64,000 nucleotides of DNA from Puniceicoccaceae bacterium Marseille-Q1082 (lineage in GTDB: Bacteria > Verrucomicrobiota > Verrucomicrobiia > Opitutales > Intestinicryptomonadaceae). The translations under genes and the position numbers were made by a program. Where the stretch lies: the NCBI GenBank assembly GCA_904424815.1, contig CAJGBI010000001.1:186001-250000 (forward strand), given 5' to 3'. The first letter of the stretch is position 1. Each line of letters begins with the position of its first letter. The notes beneath the pieces were generated by a model. That model saw nothing but the letters and a program-made list of their open reading frames with translations. It had not been told where the DNA came from and made no database searches. This document shows positions 8,268-16,464 of this stretch, one piece after another.

Positions 8268-10958
8268 TCATCGCCCCATCAGCCTCGAAATTTCGGCGAT
8301 TTTCGCGCGGCAGTCTTCCAGCTGCCTTTTCGCACCCTCTATGACTTTCGGCGGAGCCTTGGATATGAAAGCTTCGTTGGAGAGCCTCGCTTCGGCGGAT
8401 TTCTCCGCCGCGCGGAGCTTTTCGAGCTCCTTTTCGAGCCTTTTGAGGTCTTCTCCGTCCGCCGCCGAAGCTCCCGCGTCTATGTAGACGGTTCCGAGTT
8501 CCGTAATCTGCGCGGGGCCGTCGAAGGAATCGACTATCGATATTTCCGAGGCTCCTATCAGCTTTTTGAGGTTTTCCAAATTTTCCAAAAGCAGCCTTTT
8601 CGAGCCGCTGGAGTCGCATACCGCGCGCAGCTTGGAGTCCTTGCGCGAAGCCTGCTTTGCCTGCGCTTTGAGCGCGCGGGACTTCGTGGCGAAATCCTTG
8701 AGCTTTTCGACGTCCGCCGCCGCGCCCTCGTCCGCGCAGACGCCGAGGCCTTCGAGTTTTTCTGCGTATTCGGGGGACTGGTTTTGTATGAATTCCCCCT
8801 CGCGGCCGAAGCCCATAGAGTGCCAGAGTTCCTCGGTGATGAACGGCATGAACGGGTGCAGCAAAAGCAATGTCTGGCGCAGGCACAAATCCTGGACGGC
8901 GAGCACCGTCGACTTTGCGCTTTCGTCCGCCATGCGCGCCTTGGAAACTTCGAGGTACCAGCCGCAAAAATCGTTCCAGAAGAATGCGTAGAGCTCCTGC
9001 GTTATGGAGTTGAACTGGTAGGCTTCGTAGTCCCTCGCGACGTTTTCGGAGCACTTGCGCAGATTGGCGAGTATGGCGTGGTCGTTCGCGTCGAGCTTGG
9101 AGGTGTCTATGCGCGCGGCTATCGCCTCTATCGACGAATTGTCCGCAGCGCCCCCCGCCATCTGCCTGAACCGGCAGGCGTTCCAGAGCTTGTTGCAGAA
9201 GTTGCGCCCCAGCTCCACGCGCTCTTCGCTAAACAGTATGTCCTGGCCCTGCGGCGCGCAGTTCATGACGCCGAAGCGCAGGCCGTCCGCCCCGTAGCGG
9301 GCGATTATGTCGAGGGGATCGGGGGAGTTGCCGAGGCTCTTTGACATCTTTCGCCCCTTCATGTCGCGTATGATTCCCGTAAAATAGACGTTTTTAAACG
9401 GTATGCGCGAGCTCATCGGCCCCGGGAGAAATTCGAGGCCCGCCATTATCATTCGGGCGACCCAGAAGAATATGATGTCGGGGCCCGTGACGAGGTCGGA
9501 GGTGGGATAGAACTTGTCCATTTCGAGCTCTCGCATTTTGTCTTCGTCCGGCCAGCCCATCGTCGCGAACGGCCAGAGCCACGAGCTCGCCCAAGTGTCG
9601 AGGGAGTCTTCGTCGCGCGTCCAGTTCTCGGGGTCGGAGGGGCCTTCGACGGATACGTGCACCTGTTCGGGGTCGTTTATGTCGGGGTTTTCGACGCCCT
9701 TCCTGTACCATACCGGAATCCTGTGCCCCCACCATATCTGGCGCGAAATGCACCAGTCGCGGATATTGTCGAGCCAGTGGGTGTAGGTTTTCTCCCAGCG
9801 CTGCGGCCAGAACCTTATCGCGCCCGACTCCACCGCGGCTTTCGCCTCCTTCACCTTCGGATAGCGCATGAACCATTGGTCGGAGAGGCGCGGCTCTATC
9901 GGGACGTTTCCGCGCTCGGAGTAGCCTACGTTGTTTTCGTAGTCCTCGACCGCCACGAGCAGGCCGAGCTCGTCGAGCTTTTTGACCGCCTTTTCGCGCG
10001 CCTCGAACCTGTCGAGCCCCTCAAAATCCTCGCCCGCGAGCGCGTTCATCGTGCCGTCGGGGTTCATCACCTCTATCACTTCGAGGTTGTGGCGCAGGCC
10101 TATTTCAAAGTCGGCGGGGTCGTGCGCGGGGGTGACTTTCAGTACGCCCGTGCCGAATGACATATCCACATATTCGTCCCCGATGATCGGTATTTCCGCG
10201 CGCGGGAAGGGGCGTATGGCGCGTTTGCCGACGAGGTGCGCATAGCGTTCGTCCCTGGGGTTTACCGCAACAGCGCTGTCGCCCATAATGGTTTCGGGGC
10301 GGGTTGTGGAAATTTGCAGGTATGTCCCGGGCTGTCCGGCGAGCTCGTATTTCATCTTGTAGAGCTTGCTCTTGCAGTGGACCATCACGACCTCCTCGTC
10401 GGATAGGGCGGTCAGGTTGGCGGGGCACCAGTTGACCATGCGCTTGCCGCGGTATATGTAGCCCTCTTTAAAGAGTTTCACGAAAGCCGTAAGGACCGCC
10501 TTTGAGTAGCCGTCGTCGAGGGTGTGCACGAGCCTGTCCCAGTCGCAGGACGCCCCGAGCTTTTTGAGCTGCTCTATGATTATTCCGCCGTGCTTGTCGC
10601 GCCACCGCTTTGCGATTTCGACGAATTTCTCGCGCCCGAGCTCCTTTGCGGAAGTGTGCTTTTCCCTGCGCAGATAGGCTTCTACCTTCGTCTGCGTCGC
10701 GACGCCCGCGTGGTCGGTGCCGGGAATCCACACGGCGTTCTTCCCGAGCTGGCGCGCGCGGCGTATGAGGATGTCCTGAATCGTGTTGTTGAGCACATGC
10801 CCCATCGTGAGCACCCCCGTGACGTTTGGCGGGGGGATTACTATCGAGAACGCCTCGCCGCGCGCCGCCTTGCGGGCCTTGAAGCAGCCCGACTCGACCC
10901 ACTTCCCATACCACTTGTCTTCTACTTCCGAAGGATTGTACGCTTTTGAAATTTCCAT
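8268..10958 (-). CDS. valS: Valyl-tRNA synthetase
   Basis: An 896-residue class Ia aminoacyl-tRNA synthetase charging tRNA-Val. It starts MEISKAYNPSEVEDKWYGKW, typical of ValRS. The HIGH-type motif appears in PPNVTGVLTMGHVLNNTIQD (about residues 43-62), the KMSKS loop in MKGRKMSKSLGNSPDPLDII, and the editing domain in TTRPETIMGDSAVAVNP. A C-terminal coiled-coil arm ends at LEDCRAKIAEISRLMGR. The reading frame is open upstream, but the ATG at 10958 begins the conserved family N-terminus, so the longer version is not supported. No T-box leader was seen in the 185 bp upstream. Monocistronic. Confidence 0.97.
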   Translation of the reverse strand: MEISKAYNPSEVEDKWYGKWVESGCFKARKAARGEAFSIVIPPPNVTGVLTMGHVLNNTIQDILIRRARQLGKNAVWIPGTDHAGVATQTKVEAYLRREKHTSAKELGREKFVEIAKRWRDKHGGIIIEQLKKLGASCDWDRLVHTLDDGYSKAVLTAFVKLFKEGYIYRGKRMVNWCPANLTALSDEEVVMVHCKSKLYKMKYELAGQPGTYLQISTTRPETIMGDSAVAVNPRDERYAHLVGKRAIRPFPRAEIPIIGDEYVDMSFGTGVLKVTPAHDPADFEIGLRHNLEVIEVMNPDGTMNALAGEDFEGLDRFEAREKAVKKLDELGLLVAVEDYENNVGYSERGNVPIEPRLSDQWFMRYPKVKEAKAAVESGAIRFWPQRWEKTYTHWLDNIRDWCISRQIWWGHRIPVWYRKGVENPDINDPEQVHVSVEGPSDPENWTRDEDSLDTWASSWLWPFATMGWPDEDKMRELEMDKFYPTSDLVTGPDIIFFWVARMIMAGLEFLPGPMSSRIPFKNVYFTGIIRDMKGRKMSKSLGNSPDPLDIIARYGADGLRFGVMNCAPQGQDILFSEERVELGRNFCNKLWNACRFRQMAGGAADNSSIEAIAARIDTSKLDANDHAILANLRKCSENVARDYEAYQFNSITQELYAFFWNDFCGWYLEVSKARMADESAKSTVLAVQDLCLRQTLLLLHPFMPFITEELWHSMGFGREGEFIQNQSPEYAEKLEGLGVCADEGAAADVEKLKDFATKSRALKAQAKQASRKDSKLRAVCDSSGSKRLLLENLENLKKLIGASEISIVDSFDGPAQITELGTVYIDAGASAADGEDLKRLEKELEKLRAAEKSAEARLSNEAFISKAPPKVIEGAKRQLEDCRAKIAEISRLMGR

Positions 10959-11080
10959 TATTATATTACAGCTGAACCGTAAGAGGATTTTCAAACGCGG
11001 CAAACTGTCAAGCCAATACTCCCCCCGCGAAGGCGTCCGAATGCTTCGCTCTCCGGAATCAGCCCCGTTTGCACGCGCGG

Positions 11081-11110
11081 AAAAGCCCCGCTTTTGCGGG
11101 GCTTTTTTTT
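11081..11110. terminator. Intrinsic terminator after the galM-GRE-MFS operon
   Basis: AAAA-GCCCCGC-TTTT-GCGGGGC-TTTTTTTT: a perfect 7-bp stem with 4-nt loop (11085-11091 and 11096-11102). It lies just beyond the MFS stop at 11144 in the minus direction. Confidence 0.75.
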
Positions 11111-11143
11111 CTTTGCGGAGCGCGCGAATTGAACAGGCGGGGG

Positions 11144-12466
11144 CTACGTCAATTCCCTTTGGATTTCTTCGAGCGACTTGTTTTTCGTCACGGGCAGCTT
11201 CATTGCGAATGCGAACGTAAGGGCCGCCATCAGCGCGAAGAAGCAGAATGTCGGAACCGACAGCCCGCTCTCGACGAGGATCGGGAAAACCCACGTCAGC
11301 AGCGCGCACCACGTCCAGTGCGTCATGCTCCCGAAAACCTGCCCCTTCGCGCGTACGCTCGTGGGGAAAACCTCCGAAATCAGAACCCATATCACCGCCC
11401 CGAGCGACATCGCGAACGCCGCGATAAACAGCATCAGCGAAAATAGCATGTAATAGCCGCCGAGCGACTTGAATTCAAATCCCGCGGCGACGGAGAGGAG
11501 GGCCGCGGTCATGAATACGGAGCCGACGTAGAGCAGGTTTTTGCGCCCGAACTTGTCTATCAGAACCATGCCTAACATCGTGAACACGAGGTTTGTCAGC
11601 CCTATGAATATGGATTGCAGCAGGGCGGACTCGCGGAATACGCCGGCGGTTTCGAGGATTCTCGGGGCGTAATAGTTGATGGCGTTTATGCCCGAGAGCT
11701 GGTTGAAAGTGGCCACGAAAAACGCTATGAGAATCGGCTTCCAATACTTCTTTTGGAAGAGGGGCTCCGACTCCGCGGACTCGGACACGGAAGCCTCTAT
11801 TTGCGCGAGAGCCCCTCCGACGTCGGAATCTCCGATTTTCTCGAGGACGCTTTCCGCCTCGGATTTGCGCCCTTTGAGCACGAGCCACCTCGGGCTTTCG
11901 GGTATGGTGTAAAGCAGCGCGGCAAATAGCGCCGAGGGAATCGCGAGCACCCCGAGCATCCACCGCCAGTCGTCTTGCAGGCCGAGCCCGCTGAGCCACC
12001 AGTTTGAGACGTACGCCGTCACGAGCCCGAGGACTATGTTGAACTGGAAGAACGCCACAAACCTGCCCCTCCAGTCAGAAGGCGCGATTTCGGCTATGTA
12101 CATCGGGCCCACGACGCTCGAGGCGCCGACCGCCACGCCGCCCATGAAGCGGAAGAACACGAGCGCCCACCAGTTTGTCACGAGCGCGCACCCGAGCGCG
12201 GAGAAGAGATACAGATACGCGATGGCTTTAAGGCTCGCGAGCCTTCCGAATGTTTCGGCGGGGCGGCCGCAGAAGAGCGCGCCCGCGATGGTGCCGAAGA
12301 GCGCCACCGCCATCGTAAAGCCGTGCAGCCAGCCGGAGAGCCCGTAGTATGCCTGAATCCCCTTTTCCGCGCCCGACACGACCACGGTGTCGAAGCCGAA
12401 CAGAAACCCGCCCAGAGACGCTACGAACGCGACGTAGAACATGAACCCTTTTGTTTTTTCCTTCAT
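11144..12466 (-). CDS. MFS sugar porter (sugar:H+ symporter family)
   Basis: A 440-residue, 12-segment inner-membrane transporter of the sugar porter family (XylE/GalP/AraE type). Family marks: GGFLFGFDTVVVSGAEKG in segment 1, the segment 4-5 region with RFMGGVAVGASSVVGPMYIAEIAP, the central PESPRWLVLKGR, and QLSGINAINYYAPRILE in segment 7, a sugar-binding block shared with XylE. The late VFPTSVRAKGQVFG is also typical. The ATG at 12466 is preceded by GGGAG about 12 bp upstream. It overlaps the 3' end of the glycyl radical enzyme frame region closely (gene end 12483), forming the last gene of the operon galM-activase-GRE-transporter. It probably brings in the sugar or polyol on which the operon acts. 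Confidence 0.9.
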   Translation of the reverse strand: MKEKTKGFMFYVAFVASLGGFLFGFDTVVVSGAEKGIQAYYGLSGWLHGFTMAVALFGTIAGALFCGRPAETFGRLASLKAIAYLYLFSALGCALVTNWWALVFFRFMGGVAVGASSVVGPMYIAEIAPSDWRGRFVAFFQFNIVLGLVTAYVSNWWLSGLGLQDDWRWMLGVLAIPSALFAALLYTIPESPRWLVLKGRKSEAESVLEKIGDSDVGGALAQIEASVSESAESEPLFQKKYWKPILIAFFVATFNQLSGINAINYYAPRILETAGVFRESALLQSIFIGLTNLVFTMLGMVLIDKFGRKNLLYVGSVFMTAALLSVAAGFEFKSLGGYYMLFSLMLFIAAFAMSLGAVIWVLISEVFPTSVRAKGQVFGSMTHWTWCALLTWVFPILVESGLSVPTFCFFALMAALTFAFAMKLPVTKNKSLEEIQRELT

Positions 12467-12482
12467 AATGCGCGCTCCCGAA

Positions 12483-14549
12483 TTACAGGGCGAATTCAAT
12501 CCGCCTTATCACGTGGTCCTGGTAGCATTCGTCGAGCTCGACGAAGTAGCCGCTCCACCCCCATACGCGCACGATGAGGTGCGGGTATTTTTCGGGGTGC
12601 GCCTTGGCGTCGAGGAGCTTGTCCCTGTCCACGGTATTGAGCTGAAGCTGGTGCCCGCCGAGGGCTATGAATGTCCGCACGAGCATCGCGAGCTTCCTGA
12701 CGGATTCGTCGTTTCTGAATACCGAGCTGTCGAATTCGAGCGTGAGCGGCCCGCCGTTTGCAACGTTTTTGAGGTGCGGCTTTGCGAAGGATTTCACCAC
12801 TGATATCGGGCCCTTTTGCTTTATGAAGAGCGACGGCGAGTAGTTCGCGGGCAGGACTTCGTCTTTGCGCCTGCCGTCCGCCGTGGCGCCCAGCCCCCTG
12901 CCGTGGGCGATGTAGAACATCGCGGATCCAGTCCCTACGCGGTAGCGGCCGCCCCTGTCGTTGCGCATATCCTTGAACGCGCCGGCGAAGGAATCGAGCA
13001 GCCTGACGGCGAGCGCGTCGGCGAAGTCGTCGTCCGTCCCCATTTTCGGGGCTTGCTGCCGCAGCTTTTTGAGAAGGTTTTCGTTCCCTTCAAAATCGCT
13101 TTTGAGCGCGTCGATGAGTTCGCGCTTGCCGACCGACTTTTCGTCGAAGCAGTATTTTTTTATCGCCGCGAGCGAATCGACCGCCGTCGCGATGCCCGTC
13201 CCGTGCACGCCGTAGTTGTTGTATTTAAGCCCGAAGGAAATGTCGCGGCCGCTTTCGAGCGCGCCTTGCGAGAATGCTGACATTATGGGCGAGGGCTTCA
13301 TGAATATGTTTTTGTGCCTTTCGCCCATCGCGGCGGCGCGCCTTCGGATTTCGCGCTCTACGAGCGCGTAAAAGTCGTCGAATTTTTCGCAGGTCTCGAG
13401 GTCGGCGACGCATTCGTTCACGCAGTCCGCAAGCGACATGGCGTCGATGTTCGGCACGTCGAGCGCGCACTTGGGTATGATGAACTCCCAGCAGGCGGCG
13501 ACGACGTATTCGCAGGCGTCGGCGGGGTCGTACCCCTTCTCCACGAGGCTGGGAATTACGATGTCGTCGTTCGAGTACTGGGGGAATCCGAGTCCGATTT
13601 TCGTTAGCCGCGAGCCCATCTCGAAAATTTCGAGGGGGGTGTTCGCGTCTACCCTCATGTTGATTTTCGGGTCTATGAGCGCGAGCTCGTAGCTTGCTTT
13701 CAGCGCCATTTCGGAGAGCTCGTTGTACACGCTTTTCCCATCGAGGTTTCTGCCGCCGAGCACGACGCTCTGCCCGTTGTCTCCCTGCTGCATTCCCACG
13801 TACAGGTCGCTGTCGCGGTTGCAGGCGAGGAAAAATTCCTCCAAAAGCTCGAACGCGCCGCCGCCGTCGAGCCCGCCTGATTCGATGTCCGATTTGTAGA
13901 ACGGGTACAGGTATTGGTCTATCCTGCCGAGCGTGTTGTGGTAGCTGCCCGACGCCCATATCGCGAAGTGGACGGCGCGCAGCAGCTGGAGCGCCTGGCG
14001 GAAGGTTTTGGGGGGATCGTTCCTGACGGCGCGCAGGGTGGCGGCCTCTTCGGAGAGCCCGAGCCTTTCGGCCTCGTCCGCGTATCTTCCGATGAGCCTT
14101 TGCAGGGCGGCGAGGACCTTTTCGACCGATTCCGCGAAAATCTTTTTCTCCCCGCCGGACGATTCGGCGAGCCTTTCAAATTCCGCCCTCCGCGCCTCCA
14201 AGCCCTTTTGCAGAATCCCCTCGTAGTCGGCGGAAATGTTGAACACCTCCCCTTTTTCGTGGACGAAATGCGCTTTTTTTATCTCCTCCCATTCGGAGGG
14301 AGTCACGTAGTCGGGGATGTCTTTTATTGTGCGGGTGAAGACGATTTTCTCGCCCGGGAGAAACACCGGCTTTTCGGCGTCGAGAAAAGCGGAGAGCATA
14401 TTGCCCGCCCTCTCCTGGAAGGGCATTCCCGCCGCCCTGAAATCTTCCGGCAGTTCGGCGATTCCCGCCTCCGCCGCGCTCCTGCGCAGGCCGCGGTGGA
14501 GCTTGTCGATTGTCGTATATTTTTTCAGGTTTTTTATACGCTCGTTCAT
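12483..14549 (-). CDS. Glycyl radical enzyme (pyruvate formate-lyase-like), substrate unknown
   Basis: A 688-residue member of the PFL/glycyl radical superfamily; oxygen-sensitive radical enzyme of the cytoplasm. The C-terminal glycyl radical motif is RVWGWSGYF...QDHVIRR, with the radical glycine at about residue 664. The thiyl cysteine is in EYVVAACWEF (about residue 353), keeping the C-x-E pattern of non-PFL members but without the usual GCVE context. It is shorter than PFL (about 760) and choline TMA-lyase (about 840). The ATG at 14549 overlaps the activase stop by 4 bp (ATGA), tying it to its activase. Position next to a sugar porter and an aldose epimerase suggests a dehydratase or C-C lyase acting on a sugar or polyol derivative (inference). 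Formate acetyltransferase is unlikely because the double cysteine of PFL is absent. Confidence 0.88.
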   Translation of the reverse strand: MNERIKNLKKYTTIDKLHRGLRRSAAEAGIAELPEDFRAAGMPFQERAGNMLSAFLDAEKPVFLPGEKIVFTRTIKDIPDYVTPSEWEEIKKAHFVHEKGEVFNISADYEGILQKGLEARRAEFERLAESSGGEKKIFAESVEKVLAALQRLIGRYADEAERLGLSEEAATLRAVRNDPPKTFRQALQLLRAVHFAIWASGSYHNTLGRIDQYLYPFYKSDIESGGLDGGGAFELLEEFFLACNRDSDLYVGMQQGDNGQSVVLGGRNLDGKSVYNELSEMALKASYELALIDPKINMRVDANTPLEIFEMGSRLTKIGLGFPQYSNDDIVIPSLVEKGYDPADACEYVVAACWEFIIPKCALDVPNIDAMSLADCVNECVADLETCEKFDDFYALVEREIRRRAAAMGERHKNIFMKPSPIMSAFSQGALESGRDISFGLKYNNYGVHGTGIATAVDSLAAIKKYCFDEKSVGKRELIDALKSDFEGNENLLKKLRQQAPKMGTDDDFADALAVRLLDSFAGAFKDMRNDRGGRYRVGTGSAMFYIAHGRGLGATADGRRKDEVLPANYSPSLFIKQKGPISVVKSFAKPHLKNVANGGPLTLEFDSSVFRNDESVRKLAMLVRTFIALGGHQLQLNTVDRDKLLDAKAHPEKYPHLIVRVWGWSGYFVELDECYQDHVIRRIEFAL

Positions 14550-15301
14550 AGGACTATGAAAGGTATGCCATTTTTTGTGAATTCGTCCCAAATCTCGGGT
14601 GTCTTGTTTGCATCAAATCCCGGAGAATAGGTTTTGCCAAGCATATAATACTTGGCTCCGGCGATTTTATTGTACCTCAAAAGCTCCACGCGCCTCAGGC
14701 TTTTTGCGCCGCGCAGGATTTCCGAAAGCTTCGACATGTTTTCGCGCGTGTCGTTTACCGAGGGGATCAGCGGTACGCGCGCGACGAACTCCGCACCCGA
14801 GCCGCAGAGGTATTTCAGGTTTTCGAGAATCCGCGCGTTGCCGACGCCCGTGAATTTTTTGTGGATTTCCGGATCGCACGACTTGCAGTCTATCAGAATC
14901 AGATCCGCGAGCTCCGCCGCCCTTCGGAAGATTTCGGGAGGGGCGTGCGCGCTCGTTTCCAGCGCGATGTGGACGCGGCCTTTCAGCAGCGCCATAGTCT
15001 CAAACAGAAACTGCGGCTGCGCGAGCGGCTCCCCGCCCGTGAAGGTGACTCCGCCCTCGTTCATTCTGAATATGCGCTCGTTGCGCAGCAGCCTGTCGGC
15101 GAGCTCCTGCGGCGACACCCTCTCCCCGCAGGTTTCCTCCGCGCCGTTTTTCTTTTTGAGGATTTGGGGCGCGAAAGCCATGCCCTCGGGATTGTGGCAC
15201 CACCGGCAGCGCAGGGGGCAGCCTTTTAGAAAGACCGTCGTCCTGATTCCCGGGCCGTCGTTTACGGCGAACTCCTCTACGCTGAATATGGTGCCGTCCA
15301 T
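14546..15301 (-). CDS. Glycyl radical enzyme activating enzyme (radical SAM)
   Basis: A 251-residue radical-SAM activase that abstracts hydrogen from the partner glycine. The cluster motif CPLRCRWC (about residues 28-35) follows GPGIRTTVFLKG, the hallmark of PflA-type activases; GGVTFTGGEPLAQPQF binds SAM; LILIDCKSCDPEIHKKFTG and RVPLIPSVNDT are family blocks. It lacks the extra cysteine-rich ferredoxin insertion of many non-PFL activases, being close in size to E. coli PflA (246). It begins 3 bp after the galM stop and its TGA overlaps the enzyme ATG, so the pair is translationally coupled. The specific target is almost surely the adjacent glycyl radical enzyme. Confidence 0.92.
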   Translation of the reverse strand: MDGTIFSVEEFAVNDGPGIRTTVFLKGCPLRCRWCHNPEGMAFAPQILKKKNGAEETCGERVSPQELADRLLRNERIFRMNEGGVTFTGGEPLAQPQFLFETMALLKGRVHIALETSAHAPPEIFRRAAELADLILIDCKSCDPEIHKKFTGVGNARILENLKYLCGSGAEFVARVPLIPSVNDTRENMSKLSEILRGAKSLRRVELLRYNKIAGAKYYMLGKTYSPGFDANKTPEIWDEFTKNGIPFIVL

Positions 15302-15304
15302 CGC

Positions 15305-16375
15305 TCACTTCGCCGAGAAGTTGTACGAGCAGACGTGGCAGTATTTTTCGCCCGCGCGCAGGAGCGTTGACGGGAAATTCGGGCGGTTGGGGCTGTCCGG
15401 AAAATGCTGCGTTTCCAGAGCGAACGCCCCCCTGAAAGAGTACGGCCTGCCGCTCTTGCCGATTTCCCCGTTGAGGAAGTTTCCGCCGTAGAACTGCATT
15501 CCTGGCTCCGTCGTGTAGACTTCAAGCTCCCTGCCGCTTTCGGGCTCGAATACGCGCGCGGCCAATTCGAGCGCCTCGGGGAATTTGCGGTTGACGACCC
15601 AGTTGTGGTCGTAGCCGCGCCCGAGCTTCAGCTGTTCGTCGTCGTCGCCGAGGCGCTCGCCTATCGCGTGCGGCTCGCGAAAGTCGAAGGGGGTTCCCTC
15701 CACGCCGGCGATTTCGCCCGTGGGGATCAGGGTTTCGTCCACGGGGGTGTACTTGTCGGCGTTTATCTGCATGACGTGCGAATTTACGTCGCCGTCGCCC
15801 TCGCCGCGCAAGTTGAAAAATGAGTGGTGGGTAAGATTTACAACTGTGTCGGCGTCGGACTGGGCGACGTGCTCGACCTCAAAGCGGTTGTCGGAGGTCA
15901 GGCGGTATGTCATGCGCACTTTGAGCTCCGCGGGGAACCCCTCGTCGCCGTCCGGCGACACGAGCCCGAGTTTGAGCATGTCGGGCGCCGCTTCAAGCAC
16001 GTCCCACACTTTCATGTCGAACCCCGCGGCGCCGCCGTGCAGGCAGTTTTTGCCGTCGTTTTGCGGCAGTTTGAATTCCCTGCCGCCGAGCGAAAAGCGG
16101 GCGTTCGCTATCCTGTTGCCGAAGCGTCCGATGGTCGCGCCGAAAAACCTTTCGCCCGTGAAGTTGACGTATTTTTCGAGGGTCGCGTGCCCGAGGACGA
16201 CGTCGGCGAAATCGCCGTTTCTATCGGGCGCGAATAGCTCCACCACGCGCGCGCCGAAATTCGTCACGGACATTTCCATGCCGTTTTCGTTTCGGAGGAT
16301 GAATAGCCCCGTTTTTTTGGAGCCGATTTCGGATTCGAAAGCGGCGGGATCGACTTTTGAAAAACGCTTTTTCAT
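15305..16375 (-). CDS. galM: Aldose 1-epimerase (mutarotase)
   Basis: A 356-residue galactose-mutarotase-type enzyme that interconverts alpha and beta anomers of aldoses. Family marks: VTNFGARVVELFAPDRNG, GERFFGATIGRFGNRIANARF, NCLHGGAAGFDMKVWDV, the catalytic histidine block VNLTHHSFFNLRGEG, GYDHNWVV and the late YTTEPGMQFYGGNFL, with the catalytic glutamate near PYSFRGAFALETQHFPDSPN. First gene of the four-gene operon with the activase, glycyl radical enzyme and sugar porter, which points to metabolism of a free aldose. No signal peptide is evident, so it is probably cytoplasmic. GGAGGGA lies about 15-20 bp ahead of the ATG. Confidence 0.93.
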   Translation of the reverse strand: MKKRFSKVDPAAFESEIGSKKTGLFILRNENGMEMSVTNFGARVVELFAPDRNGDFADVVLGHATLEKYVNFTGERFFGATIGRFGNRIANARFSLGGREFKLPQNDGKNCLHGGAAGFDMKVWDVLEAAPDMLKLGLVSPDGDEGFPAELKVRMTYRLTSDNRFEVEHVAQSDADTVVNLTHHSFFNLRGEGDGDVNSHVMQINADKYTPVDETLIPTGEIAGVEGTPFDFREPHAIGERLGDDDEQLKLGRGYDHNWVVNRKFPEALELAARVFEPESGRELEVYTTEPGMQFYGGNFLNGEIGKSGRPYSFRGAFALETQHFPDSPNRPNFPSTLLRAGEKYCHVCSYNFSAK

Positions 16376-16411
16376 GGGGGATATTTAAATCCCTCCGGGC
16401 GCGGCAGTCGA

Positions 16412-16447
16412 GAAAAAACAAAACCCGCGCGGCGGCCGCCGCGCGGG
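16412..16447 (-). terminator. Strong intrinsic terminator after the SurA-like gene
   Basis: A perfect 24-nt palindrome, CCCGCGCGGCGG / CCGCCGCGCGGG (16424-16447), followed in the minus direction by a T-rich stretch (TTTTGTTTTTT). It separates the PPIase gene from the galM operon on the same strand. Confidence 0.75.
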
Positions 16448-16464
16448 GCCGGTAGGGGGGCGCG

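Noticed and set aside
10959-11080. Possible T-box leader for valS
   Set aside because: No specifier loop or T-box core (TGGNACC) could be found in the upstream region.
8268-11390. Longer valS reading with 144 extra N-terminal residues
   Set aside because: The extension is antisense to the transporter region and begins before the conserved ValRS start MEISKAYNP.
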